Of a DNA stretch of 64,000 nucleotides, positions 1 through 11,045 are shown one piece after another. Location: positions 42,950,649-43,014,648 of the forward strand of contig NC_034009.1 of assembly GCF_000346465.2 (NCBI RefSeq), in the 5' to 3' direction. A program made the translations under genes and the position numbers. The notes beneath the pieces were generated by a model. It had not been told where the DNA came from. It worked only from the letters and a program-made list of their open reading frames with translations, and did not search any database. Source of the DNA: Prunus persica. Its lineage: Eukaryota > Streptophyta > Magnoliopsida > Rosales > Rosaceae. Position 1 is the stretch's first letter, and the number at the start of each line of letters is the position of its first letter.

Positions 1-245
1 AGTTTTTTTAAAAAAATTTAAATTTATTTAGAATAAAAAATAATGGATATTGTGTTCCATAAAAATAGGATTCATATCTGAATTTCTTTAATTTAATTTT
101 TTTAATACGAAAAATTGTGAATTTACCATATTATCCTCATTTAATTAATAATTTCAATTCTTAATGTTTGCATTAACCAAGGACATTTTCTGGTATTTTG
201 AATGTTTCACCATTCTCTGCCTTTTGCTTTATATATATAGATAAA
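1..245 (+). repeat. AT-rich terminal repeat, copy A
   Basis: An AT-rich block ending in TTTGCTTTATATATATAGAT. Closely similar sequence recurs at 3089-3290 in the same orientation, at about 3380-3640 inverted, and at 10785-11045 in the same orientation. The shared core covers 'ttaccatattatcctcattt', 'ggtattttgaatgtttcacc' and 'attctctgccttttgcttta'. The copy is cut by the window start, so its outer end is not seen. It directly abuts the palindrome/G-box array and may be the border of a non-autonomous element. No coding capacity is seen. Confidence 0.6.
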
Positions 246-2730
246 GTAATTCAAAACTGTCTTTTTTATAAAAATTTCAAAACTGAGTATAGCCGGCCGG
301 CTATACTATTTTTAAATATAAAAAAATTTCCTCCAACCAATAGGAGCCACATGTCAACATGTGTCTTTTTTAAAAAATTTCAAAACTGAGTATAGCCTTT
401 AAATATAAAAAAAGATCCCAACCATTATGCCGCACGTGTCAACACATGCGTTTGTAAAAAATATTTCAAAACTGAGTATAGCCGTGCGGCTATTCTATTT
501 TTAATATAAAAAAAGGTTCCCCAACCAATAGGAGCCACGTGTCAACAAATGTATTTTTTTTTAAATATCAAAACTGAGTATAGCCGTGCGGCTATACAAT
601 TTTTCAATATAAAAAAAGTCCCCAACCATTATGCCCCACGTGTCAACACATGCCTTTGTTAAAAATATTTCAAAACTGAGTATAGCCGTTCGGGTGTACG
701 ATTTTTAATATAAAAAAAATGTCCCCCAACCAATAGGAGCCACGTGTCAACAAATGTATTTTCTTCAAAAAATCAAAACTGAGTATAGCCGGGCGGCTAT
801 ACTATTTTTTAATATAAAAAAGGTCCCCGAACAAATAGAAGCCACGTGTCAACAAATGTATTTTTTTTAAAACAATTTCAAAACTGAGTATCGCCGCGCG
901 GCTATACTATTTTTAAATATAAAAAAAGGTCCCCCAACAAATAGGAGCCACGGGTGAACAAATGTATTTTTTTTTTAATTTCAAAACTGCGTATAGCCGC
1001 GCGGCTATACTATTTTTAAATACAAAAAAGGTACCCCACCCAATAGGTGCCACGTGTCAACACATGTCTTTTCAATAAAAAATTGAAAACTAAGTATAGC
1101 CGGGCGGCTATACCATTTTTAAATATAAAAAAAGTTCCTCCAACCCGTAGGAGCCACGTGTCAACACATGTCTTGTTAAAAAAAAAATTCAAAACTGATT
1201 ATAGCAGTTCGGCTATACTATTTTTCAATATAAAAAAGGACCCCAACCATTATGCCCCATGTGTCAACACATGACTTTGGAAAAAAAATTTCAAAACTAA
1301 GTATAGCCGCGCGGCTATACTATTTTTAAAATATAAAACAAGGTCCCCCAACAAATAGGAGCCACGTGTCAACAAATGTATTTTTTTTAAAAATTTCGAA
1401 ACTGAGCTATACTGTTTTTAAATAGAAAAAAAGGTCCCCCAAGCAATAGGAGACACGTGTCAACACAGGTCTTTTTTATAAAATTTCAAAACTGAGTATA
1501 GCCGGCCGGCTATACTATTTTTAAATATAAAAAAAGTCCCCCCAACGAATAGAAGCCACGTGTCAACATGTGTCTTTTTTTAAAAATTTCAAAACTGAGT
1601 ATAGCCGTTCGGCTATACTATTTTTAAATATAAAAAAAGACCCCAACCATTATGCCCCACGTGTCAACACATGCCTTTGTAAAAAATATTTCAAAACTAA
1701 GTATAGCCGTGCGGCTGTACTATTTTTAATATAAAAAAAGGTCCCCCAACCAATATGAGCCACGTGTCAACAAATGTATATTTTTTAAAATATCAAAACT
1801 GAATATAGCCGTGCAGCTATACTATTTTTCAATATAAAAAAAGTCCCCAACCATTATGCCCCACGTGTCAACACATGCCTTGTAAAAAATATTTTAAAAC
1901 TGAGTATAGCCGTGCGGCTATACTATTTTTAATATAAAAAAGGTCCCCGAACAAATAGGAGCCACGTGTGAACAAATGTATTTTCTTTAAAAATTTCAAA
2001 ACTGCGTATAGCCGCGCGGCTATACTATTTTTAAATATAAAAAAGGCCTCCCACCCAATAGGTGCCACGTGTCAACACATGTTGTTTTTATAAAAATTTG
2101 AAAACTGAGTATAGCCGGGCGGCTATACTATTTTTAAATATAAAAAAAGTTCCCACAACCAGTAGGAGCCACGTGTCAACACATGTCTTTTTAAAAACAA
2201 AATTCAAAACTGAGTATAGCCGTTCGGCTATACCCCAACCATTATGCCCCACGTGTCAACACATGCCTTTGTAAAAAAAATTTCAAAACTGTGTATAGTT
2301 GTTCGGCTGTACTATTTTTTAATATAAAACAAGGTCCCCCAACAAATAGGAGCCACGTGTCAACAAATGTATTTTTTTTAAAAATTTCGAAACTGTGTAT
2401 AGCCGCGCGGCTATACTATTTTTAAATATAAAAAAAGGTCCCCCAACCAATAGGAGCCACGTGTCAAAACATGTCTTTTTAATAAAAATTTCAAAACTGG
2501 GTACAGCCGGGCGACTATACTATTTTTAAATATAAAAAAGTTCCCCCAACCAATAGGAGCCACGTGTCAACACATGTCTGTGTAAAAAAAATTCAAAACT
2601 GAGTATAGCCGTGCGGCTATACTGTTTTTAATATAAAAAAGACTCCAGCCAATAGTCCCCACGTTTCAACACATCTTTTCATAAAATTAAAAACATGGAA
2701 TATAGCCGTCCGACTGTACTGTATTTTCTT
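246..2730. repeat. Minisatellite of ~25 units with palindrome and G-box
   Basis: About 25 degenerate units of roughly 100 bp, head to tail. A full unit has, in order: TCAAAACTGA; a 20-bp near-palindrome GTATAGCCG-NN-CGGCTATAC; a T/A run; 'aaaaaggtccccc'; 'caaccaataggagc' or 'caaccattatgccc'; and CCACGTGTCAACA with a G-box core CACGTG. Palindromes are clear at 287-306, 578-597, 783-802, 991-1010, 1301-1320, 1497-1516, 1599-1618, 1904-1923, 2006-2025, 2109-2128, 2214-2233, 2397-2416 and 2603-2622. The centre dinucleotide varies (GC, CG, TG, TT, GG) while the arms are mostly kept. Units near 390, 1404 and 2293 are shortened or mutated. Short ATG-started frames here are only translations of the repeat. 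Confidence 0.9.
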
Positions 2731-3088
2731 TTTTTCTTTTTAAAAAAAAATAGAAAAAGAGACCCTCCTAATTGCATTGGTTTGTACCTTATGTATATTA
2801 ATTTGCATCATATCCAAAGTAGATATTAATGTTCCACTATTTGATATTTTAATATAATTTTTGTACCATGTGTTATTCTTATTCAATAATATGTGAGAAT
2901 TATTTGTATAATACGTGAATTGTGTGTGTTGCTGAATTTTTTTAAAAAAATACGTGTATAAAAACATTAGTAATACGTACGTACATGTACAATACGACTA
3001 TTGTATGTTTGCTTTTTAAAGAAAACGTGAGACGTATATAGAACACGAATGTATTCTTGAAAAATACGTACCTACATATGTGTGTGTA

Positions 3089-3640
3089 TAAAAATAGGAT
3101 CCATTATCTGCTTTTTCTTTTTCTTTTAATTTTTTTAAATATGAAAAAGTGTGAATTTACCATATTATCCTCATTTAATTAATAATTTGAATTCTTAATG
3201 TTTGTATTAACCAAGGGCATTTTCTGGTATTTTGAATGTTTCACCATTCTCTGCCTTTTGCTTTATATATATAGATAAACTACCCATGTTATCTTTTCTT
3301 AATTCTTAAAATAAAATTAAAAAAGAAAAAAGAAAACCAATTGACATATGTGTGAGCATGTGCCAAGGGGCTAGTTTATATAAAGCAAAAAATAAAGAAG
3401 GGTAAAACATTCAAAATACCAAAAAATGCCCTTGATTAATGTAACATTAAGAATTAAAATTATTAATTAAATGAATATAATATAGTAAATTCACACCTTT
3501 TCACATTAAAAAAATTTAAATTAAAAGAAAAATAAGATAATGGATCTTATTTTTATGGAACACAACTACTTATTATATTTTTTAATTTTAAATTAAATTA
3601 ATTTTTTTTTTAAAAAAAACCTCTCACAAATGCAAAAGCA
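3089..3640. repeat. Fold-back pair of the terminal repeat (copies B and C)
   Basis: Copy B (about 3089-3290, +) matches copy A from 'ataaaaataggat' to the TATATATAGATAAA end. After about 90 bp, copy C (about 3380-3640) is its reverse complement, running from 'ataaagcaaaaaataaagaa' to 'aaaaacctctcac'. Together they form an inverted repeat of about 550 bp that could fold into a long hairpin, as MITE-like fold-back elements do. A matching outer end, GTGAGAGGTT, starts copy D near 10785. No transposase frame is present. Confidence 0.55.
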
Positions 3641-3724
3641 TGTGCAAAGACTCTTAGTATTAATAAAATAAAACAAAGATCCCCTCCGTTTATTGGGCCA
3701 TAGTATGTTTCTCAGCCTGCCCTG

Positions 3725-3815
3725 GGCCAGATGCTGGCGGGCCTTTATCAGAATGAGGTGGCATTGCCGACAAGCAAGCCTTGATGTGGGGTAGGACCTG
3801 CTGAACCCATACTGA
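3725..3815 (+). pseudogene. Relic of a TNL C-terminal exon
   Basis: The stretch 'ggtggcattgccgacaagca' and the 'agccttgatgtggggtagga' that follows resemble the last part of the first TNL (around 9341-9385) and of the second (around 15535-15590). Those parts encode the low-complexity tail just before the PKRSKQH end. There is a deletion relative to the intact gene and no open frame. It looks like the remnant of another TNL copy lost upstream of the surviving pair. The match is short, so confidence is moderate. Confidence 0.4.
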
Positions 3816-3956
3816 ATGTCTTGGGTTTTATTTTATTTTATTAGTCAAGTTTCAACTACAGCATCCTAAATGAGTTATAGTGAATTTGTTGGTCTATTTA
3901 ATTGAACTAAAAAAATAGAGTTCATAACCTTATTATATAAAGTTACATTAGTTTTC

Positions 3957-4060
3957 AAAGCCAGGTATGGCTCAGTAAAAAAGGGTCTTAATTTACAGAT
4001 GAGTGATCGCAAGTTCAAATTTTCATAACACTTTAGAAGTGTATGTTTGATAAATTCCCT
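3957..4060 (+). mobile_element. Possible tRNA-like SINE fragment
   Basis: 'Atggctcagtaaaaaagggt' resembles a pol III A box, and 'gatcgcaagttcaaat' about 45 bp later resembles a B box (GGTTCRANNCC). Spacing and order fit a tRNA-derived SINE, but both boxes are degenerate and no poly(A) or target duplication was found. Confidence 0.3.
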
Positions 4061-4094
4061 CCCCTTATTATTATTATACAAGCTATATTATACT

Positions 4095-4205
4095 TTTGTC
4101 TAATCTAAATTACAGTACATGAATGGGGATTCGAACCCGGATGCAGAGTGAGAAATACATTTACTTTAACCAACGTAACTAAACTCATATATGCACTACA
4201 CCCTT
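4095..4205 (-). mobile_element. SINE-like repeat, B-box family
   Basis: On the reverse strand 'gggttcgaatcccc' is a good pol III B box, preceded by an A-box-like 'tagttacgttggttaaag'. The same layout (on the + strand GGnnTCGAAC, then ATGCAGAG, then 'ctcttaacca' and 'agcta') recurs near 26110, 45690, 47320/47895, 53720 and 60640. This suggests one dispersed tRNA-derived family. Copies are strongly diverged. Confidence 0.35.
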
Positions 4206-4444
4206 TTCCTTATAATTTAGACAATCACTTCTATTTAAACCAAAAAAAAAAAAAACGTATTATCAGAAAATTGAACACTTACAAGTAAAATTTGAGAAAA
4301 AAGGGCTATACCAACCGGTAGCTAGTAAAAAATGAAATTCATTGATAACTCAGATAGTTGTATTCTATTTTGTGAATTTCATTTTTTTATGACTGGCCTC
4401 CCTTCCTTCCTCGCACTAGCATGCGGGTCGAGTTAATGACATTT

Positions 4445-5407
4445 GCCAAAGAAGATGCCTGGAACTTCGCTTCTTCTTCTACCTTTGACCAAAAACAAAA
4501 ATGCTTTGCCTTTCGGTCTCTCTTATTTGTCTATACACCCATTTCTTTTAAGCAGTCACACAAAATTAGAGTTCAGGCATGTAATAAGCTTAAGCTCCTC
4601 ATCAGTCACTACAATTAAATCCCAAAATCTTATTCACACACATTTCCTCATACCCTCAATTGTTTTTGTTATTTCTCTTGTGTTAAAGCTCTCTTCTTGG
4701 ATGGAAACTTACCTCAAGACCGAAGGCTGCCAATTGAAACTTGCCCCACTTCAAATTGCCAAGAACCCAGGTTAAGCTCCAAAACCTAGCTCTTTTATTC
4801 ATTTATTTATTTGTCTGGGTTTTGTTTTTGTTCTTAAATTTTTCCATACATGTTTTGCTATATATTTATTTTTCGTTACCAAAACGGCCTTTGTAATTTG
4901 TTTTCTTCTTTTCCTCATTAATGTTATTGTTGATGATGGATTGTTAAAGAGGCACTAATTAATGCCTAACATGATCAATAACTTCTCTACAAAAGCTCCT
5001 TAGCACTCTATATTTACAAACCTCCTGTTTCACAAAATACAAAAATATCACAAATCTGGGAATAATATTTGCAACTTTCAGCTACTACTAAGTGTTCATA
5101 AAGTATATATATTCTTTCCATGTTAGAAGGATGTCCGTAAGATGAAGTGATGTTTTTCACTTCAATGTACAATTAATAATACAACTCTATTTAGAAACAA
5201 TACATGGAGTTGGTTCACTAGAAAATCATTCATCTTTCTGTTTTCTATGCAGTAGGAAAGCAAAACAAAAGAAATAGTGGTTTGCTTGCCGTTCCAGTGC
5301 CGATACTTCATATAAGTTATAACGCAGAGAGCTTTTGGGATTCTCTTATTGTCTTTTGTCTCGATCCCCACTAAATTGTCATAAACGAGCTACTAAGTAG
5401 GTTCCTG
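4445..5407 (+). other. Untranslated leader exon and leader intron of TNL 1
   Basis: The block 4451-4770 is clearly similar to 11165-11441 in front of the second TNL, sharing 'gaagatgc(c/t)tggaactt', 'tttaagcag' and a final 'caagaa(a)cccag'. It ends in CAG|GTTAAG, a plausible splice donor at 4771. A plausible acceptor, AAGTAG|G, lies at 5399-5400, just upstream of the start codon at 5408. I infer a 5' UTR exon followed by an intron of about 630 bp. No other gene is seen in the intron. Confidence 0.45.
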
Positions 5408-8400
5408 ATGATCATGGAAAGAACCTCTACATCTTTCTCTTCTTCAACTCCTCAATGGAAATATGACGTCTTTCTGAGTTTTAGAGGTGAAGACACTCGA
5501 AAGAGTTTTACAGACCACTTATACACTGCATTGGAACGTCACGGAGTACTAACTTTCAAGGATGACCCTGAACTTCAAAAAGGGAAAGCTATTTCTCCAG
5601 AACTTTTTACTGCAATTCAAGAATCGAGGTTTGCGCTCATTGTGCTGTCAAAAAATTATGCATCATCAACTTGGTGTTTGGATGAACTTTTAAAGATTCT
5701 TGAATGCATGGAAGCAAGAGAAGCAGTGCTACCAATTTTTTATGATGTCGATCGCTCTGATGTACGAAAGCAAACAAGAAGTTTTGCAGAAGCCTTCAGC
5801 AAACATGAAGAAAAGCTGAGAGATGACATAGAGAAGGTGCAAATGTGGAGAGATGCTTTAAGGAAAGTGACAAATTTCTCTGGATGGGATTCAAAGGACA
5901 GGTATGCGTTGCTTATTTTCTTTCTGCTTTCAGTGGCCGTCTTCTTATATGATGATCTGTATGTACAATGAGTGAGACTTCAATGTTTTTAGGAAGGGAA
6001 ATACATCCAATTATATTGCTATAGTTGTGTTATTCTTATTTTTTATGGTATAAGTTACTATTTGAAGGGACATAGGAAGTATGACTCATCTGCAGCTATA
6101 AATGTCATTAGAAGAATGGAAAGGAAAACACAGAGTACATGCATTGTTACATAATTCAGCTTTGGCTTAATTCAGGTCCCATGATAAAGACTAGTAATAA
6201 AAAAAAGTCTAGATTTTGTTTCTTTGTCAATTATATGTATTTTGATTTAGGTCCCATGTGAAGAACGTAATTATATTATCTATTCTATGCCATAGGTCTG
6301 AATCAAAGCTCATCAAAGATATTGTTGAAGTGGTAGGGAAAAAACTGTGTCCTACATTGTTAAGTTATGTTGACGACTTAGTTGGAATTGATTCAAGATT
6401 GAAACCAATCACTTCGTTTTTAGATGCGAGGGTGGATGATGTTTACTTTATTGGGATATGGGGTATGGGGGGTATTGGTAAGACAACTATTGCCAGGGTT
6501 GTTTATGATAGAATCTCTCATGAATTTGAATACAAAATGTTTCTTGCCAATGTTAGAAATGTTTATGAAAAAAGTGGTGTACCTCACCTACAAAAGCAAC
6601 TTCTTTCCATGGTTGGGATGAAAATGGACGACATATGGGATGCTCGTGAAGGAGCCACATTGATAAGGAGGTTTCTACGTCACAAAAAGGTTCTTCTAAT
6701 TCTTGATGATGTGAACCATTTGGACCAGTTAGAATATTTGGCTGGAAAGCATGAGTGGTTTGGTTCTGGGAGTAGAGTTCTCATTACAACTAGAAATGAG
6801 CACTTGTTAATTGCACATGGTGTGGAGAGAAGATCTAAGGTGGAAGGATTAGGTAATGATGAAGCTCTTCAAATTTTTTGTAGGAAAGCCTTTAGAAAAG
6901 CTTACCCCGAAGAAAACCATCTTGTTTTGTCAAGTTGTGTTGTGAATTATGCCAAAGGTGTTCCATTAGCTCTTAAAGTCTTGGGCTCTTTTTTCTATGG
7001 AAAAGATACAAGTGCATGGAAGAGTGCGGTGGATAAACTAAGAGAAGTTTGTAATTCGGAAATTATGGAGACACTTAAACTAAGTTATGATGGTCTAGAT
7101 GATGATGAGAAGAAAATTTTTCTAGACATTGCATGTTTCTTTAATGGGAAGGGCAAAGATCGAGTAAGAGAAACACTGGATGCTTGCGGTTTATGTTCAG
7201 ATATTGCAATACATGTCCTTGTTGAGAAATCCCTCTTAACTATTAATCCATCTGGCACTCTATTGATGCATGATTTGCTTCAAGACATGGGCCGGGAAAT
7301 TGTCCGTCGAGAATCTCTTGATGAGCCAGGCAAGCGCAGTAGGTTGTGGCGTAGTGAAGATGTCAATCATGTATTGAGCAAAAATACAGTAAGGCATTTT
7401 ACTAAAATAAGGAAGTTGATTGCTATTTGCTAATTTATCAAATAATGTAGTGCTCACTAACACTTTGCTTATGATATGTGTTTCACTATTCTTTATTCAT
7501 TCATATTTATTAGGGAACAGAAGCAATAGAAGGTATTGTTCTGCACCAAGTTGAGCCAAGGGTGGTGTGTGCAAATGCTAATTCCTTCTCAATGATGAAA
7601 AGACTAAGATTCCTTGTTATCAATAATGTGGACCTCTTAAACAAGCTTGAATATCTTCCCAATAGTTTACGGATTCTTGACTGGCTCCAATTTCCTCTAA
7701 AATCTTTGCCACCATCTTTCAATCCAAAGAATCTACATGAACTCAACATGCGTAATAGCTGCATTGAACATCTTTGGAAGGGAATGACGGTAAAGTATCA
7801 CTTATCTTTAGTAACCCTAGAAATCTTTAATTATGGAAGCTAATTTTGTTATGTTTTTACTTCATGGCAGCCTTCTTACTATTTGAAAATGATTGATCTC
7901 AGCCATTCTTTAAATCTGGTAAAGACCCCGGACTTTAGAGGTATCCCGTCTCTTGAGCGTCTGATTCTTCAAGGTTGTATACGATTACATGAGGTAGACC
8001 CATCTGTTGTGGTGCTTGAAAGACTTACTTTGATGAACTTGAAAGATTGCAAAAACCTTGTGCTTCTTCCAAGCAGAGTATGTGGCTTAAAATCTCTCAG
8101 AGTTTTTAATGTTTTTGGTTGCTCAAAGCTTGAGAAATTGCCTGAAGACTTGGGCCATGTTGAGAGTTTGGAAGAGCTTGATGCGAGTGGAACTGCTATA
8201 CGAGAACCACCTGCCTCAATTCGGCTTTTGAAAAACCTTAAAGTATTATCTCTCTGTGGATTTAAAGGACCATCATCAAATCCATGGAATGTTCTGCTTT
8301 TACCTTTCCGGTCATTGCTGAGAATAAGTTCAAATCCTACAACTAGTTCGTGGTTGCCTTGTTTATCTGGTTTGCATTCTTTGACACAACTGAACCTAAG

Positions 8401-9454
8401 GGACTGCAATCTCTCGGAACGAGCAATTCCCAATGATCTTGGCTGCCTGTCCTCATTAACACATTTAGATGTAAGTAGAAATGCATTTGTTAGCCTCCCC
8501 AAGAGCATCTGTCAACTTTCTCGACTTGAATTTCTTGACGTGGGGCATTGCCAGAGACTTGAAACATTGCCAGAGCTTCAGTCTAGTATATACTATCTTG
8601 AAGCTTATAATTGTAATTCATTAGTAGCATCTGGTCTGGACATCATTAGACTCTTTGCTAACTGTCTCAAACAGGTGAAGAAGCTATTCCGTATGGGTGC
8701 GGAATATATTGAATCTGAATGTAATTATCTTCATCCTGGAAATGAAATTCCAGAGTGGTACAATCTTAAAAGTGCACAACTTACCGGATGTAGTTGTGAA
8801 TTAATTGTTCCTGGAAATGAAATTCCAGAGTGGTTCAATCATAAAAGTGTGGGGTCTTCATCAGTAAGTGTAGAGCTGCATCCAGGTTGGTCTACTGATT
8901 ATAAGTGGATGGGATTTGCATTGTGTGTTGTTTTTGCCATCCATGGAAACCGGAGTCTGTCTAGTCCTCGTTATCCTATTTATTGCCAACTGAGTGTAAA
9001 CGGAGGACCATTTTGTTGGTGGCCAGTTGCTGGTTGCTCATTGGGATCCGATCAATCTGGGCCAGACCACCTTTGGTTATGCCATGTTCCTTGTCATTAC
9101 TTCTTTTTCACTGAGTTGCACACTAGGCTTGAATTTTTATTTCTGGTCAACGAATCAATAGTGGAAGTGAAGAAGTCTGGGATCCGTATAGCATATGAGG
9201 AAGACGTGAAAGCTCTTATCAAGCAAACATATTCCAGGCAGAGCAGGGTTAGCATTTGTAAGGAGGTTTTGGAATTCCCCAATAGCGATTGTCAGAAAGC
9301 ATCACCATCTGTATCACTATCAGAATTAGAATCAAAATCAGGTGGCATTGCCACCAAGCGAGGCCTTGAACGCTGTGATGATGGGGCACGATGTAGTGAA
9401 AATGGTTGTATTAATGAAGAAGAACCTCATCCAAAAAGATCAAAGCAACACTAG
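5408..9454 (+). CDS. TIR-NBS-LRR disease resistance protein (TNL 1)
   Basis: Intracellular immune receptor. Model: join(5408..5901, 6296..7388, 7514..7789, 7871..9454), 1148 aa, all junctions GT-AG and in frame. The TIR domain (about residues 17-165) has DVFLSFRGEDTRKSF and SSTWCLDEL, with the likely NADase glutamate E93. The NB-ARC has P-loop GMGGIGKTT (221-229), kinase-2 LLILDDV (298-304), RNBS-B GSRVLITTR (323-331), GVPLAL in place of the usual GLPLAL (386-391) and MHD (489-491). LRRs follow from about 560 to 860, then a C-JID/post-LRR domain with an unusual duplicated PGNEIPEW block (909-917 and 934-942). The tail ends PKRSKQH, a basic NLS-like end. TIR, NB-ARC, linker and LRR fall on separate exons, the usual TNL layout. 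The start chosen is the first ATG; the next (5414) gives MERTSTSF. Activation would be by an unknown pathogen effector. No disabling change was seen. Confidence 0.9.
5902..6295 (+). other. First coding intron of TNL 1
   Basis: GT-AG intron between the TIR and NB-ARC exons (AG|GTATGC to CATAG|GTCTG). It splits an arginine codon. The equivalent intron in TNL 2 is 12173-12648. I see nothing else in it. Confidence 0.8.
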
Positions 9455-10005
9455 CTATCCTCATGGGGTGATGAGGCTTGAAACCTCCTCAAGGCTGAAA
9501 GGAAGGACAAGGTGGAGAGTGGACTCTTTCTTGATATTTCTTTACTGGTCTGACAGGTTAGAGTTTTCACAAGATGTTAAGCAAGCATGCATTGATATAT
9601 TGTGCATCCCACGTACATCTAATTCTGGGCATGAAATATACCTTTTGTTCTGTATTTTATGTGTGCCCTGCCTTGAATGCATGCTGCACCAACCAACTGG
9701 TTGAGACAATCAATTTTGAATGCCATGATCAAGTGCAAAAAGTGCAACCTTGAAGGCAGCAAAACAATCCAATACTCTCGTGCTAGTCAGTTGTGTCAGT
9801 GCTCTCATTTGGTTCACCTAAATTGTGATATAATAAAATTTGTCAGAGTTGTTCCAGTTGGGTCTGCTAAACAATAATATTAGCGAAAATAGTGACCTTT
9901 AAAAACAGGTAAGCTCCACTTGAATACTGGTGCTAAAGTTTATGGCCAAATTTCAGAGTTTGGTTTGGTATGTCTTTTAAAAGAAAATTTCATGCTCAAA
10001 ATGAC
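9455..10005 (+). other. 3' flank of TNL 1
   Basis: Follows the TAG stop. This part probably holds the 3' UTR; I see no further convincing coding sequence. Two short frames here (to 9704 and 9877) lack family features. No clear polyadenylation site stands out. Confidence 0.4.
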
Positions 10006-10130
10006 TTCAGAATGAGCAATTTTTTTTAATAGAACAAGGGATGAGCGAGATTAGCTCCTCAATATCGGTCATCGGATGTACAAACATCCACAACCCTCAA
10101 AGAGGGGACCAACGCATTCAGAATGAGCAA
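10006..10130 (-). mobile_element. Severely 5'-truncated LINE/retroposon stub
   Basis: A direct repeat TTCAGAATGAGCAA is found at 10006-10019 and 10117-10130. Just inside the left copy is a run of eight T (10020-10027). Read on the minus strand this is a poly(A) tail preceded by about 89 bp of unrelated sequence ('tgcgttggtcccctctttga' onward). Target duplication, terminal poly(A) and a short body are the marks of target-primed reverse transcription with extreme 5' truncation. Confidence 0.5.
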
Positions 10131-10784
10131 TTTTTTTAAACGTTGCCCAAAAAGCCAAGTTTGGGATTTCAAAAATGTGTTCCTTCATAAAAGAGAAGAA
10201 AATGAGCCTGGGGATTTTGAAGAACGCTCTTTGTAAATTCTAAATCTGATGTCAATTTTGATTTTCATGCTAGTGATAGGGTATACAAATTTCATTGGGT
10301 TTGATCTTGAAATTTCAGGAATTGTTTGATTCAAGGTTTAAAAATCAAATTAGTCATCAACTCACTGTACATTTTTTGTGTGTGGTTGTTTTGGCTCTGT
10401 GACTAAGACCTATAAATAAAACAAGTTATTTGAGTTGTTTTGGCTGTGTGGCTAAGACCTATAAAAAAACTCCACAGATGCTAAAAGAAGTGCAAGCACG
10501 AAACTGAAAAATCCGGATAAGTATAGGGGCATTGGTGCAATTTTGTTCTTGACCATTCGTTAGCAGACAAAGAGCTGCAAGTGGCGACGTGAGTCTTTCT
10601 TGGTGGCTTGAATGGCTATGAGACAAACAGTGGGTGGGTGACTCTCTCTGTCATCTAATAAAAAAATCAGATATAAACCCCAAAATATTAGCATTTATAT
10701 AAGCAATTTACCCAAAAATATTAGCATTTATGTAGAATGAGAAGTGCATTCGCTTTAATCAATTTTGTTGAACTTCCGTTCCTG
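10131..10784. other. Intergenic with a short tandem duplication
   Basis: No gene seen. Around 10385-10465, 'ttggctctgtgactaagacc' followed by 'tataaa' is repeated about 50 bp later as 'ttggctgtgtggctaagacc' followed by 'tataaa'. Another small repeat, 'aatattagcattta(t)', occurs near 10684 and 10717. Confidence 0.5.
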
Positions 10785-11045
10785 TGAGAGGTTCTTTTTA
10801 TAAAAAAAATTAAATTTATTTTAGAATTAAAAAAGATAATGGGTAGTTGTGCTCCATAAAAATATAATTCAATATCTAATTTTTCTTTTAATTTTAATTT
10901 TTTAATATGAAAATATGAATTTATCATATTATTGTCTTTTAATTAATAATTTTAATTCTTTATATTTACATTAACCAATGATATTTTTGATATTTTGAAT
11001 GTTTCATCATTCTCTACTTTTTGCTTTATATATATATATATTTTT
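10785..11045 (+). repeat. AT-rich terminal repeat, copy D
   Basis: Begins GTGAGAGGTT and ends in 'ctttatatatatatatattt'. It is similar along its length to copies A and B and to inverted copy C, sharing for example 'gatattttgaatgtttcatc' and 'attctctactttttgcttta'. It stands alone, 120 bp upstream of the TNL 2 leader, without the palindrome array. Confidence 0.55.

Noticed and set aside
198..2274. Short open frames (63-75 aa) in the repeat array
   Set aside because: They are translations of the repeat unit itself on either strand, with no codon signal or domain.
246..2730. Regular repeats with palindromes, as in a CRISPR array
   Set aside because: Units are ~100 bp, degenerate, with no unique spacers, in a plant nuclear genome.
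4095..4205. Possible tRNA gene (good B box)
   Set aside because: No acceptor stem or anticodon arm can be paired; better explained as a tRNA-derived SINE copy.
7969..8508. 179-codon open frame on the minus strand
   Set aside because: It lies opposite the LRR exon of TNL 1; the plus-strand frame explains the conservation. The same holds for 14254-14763 in TNL 2.
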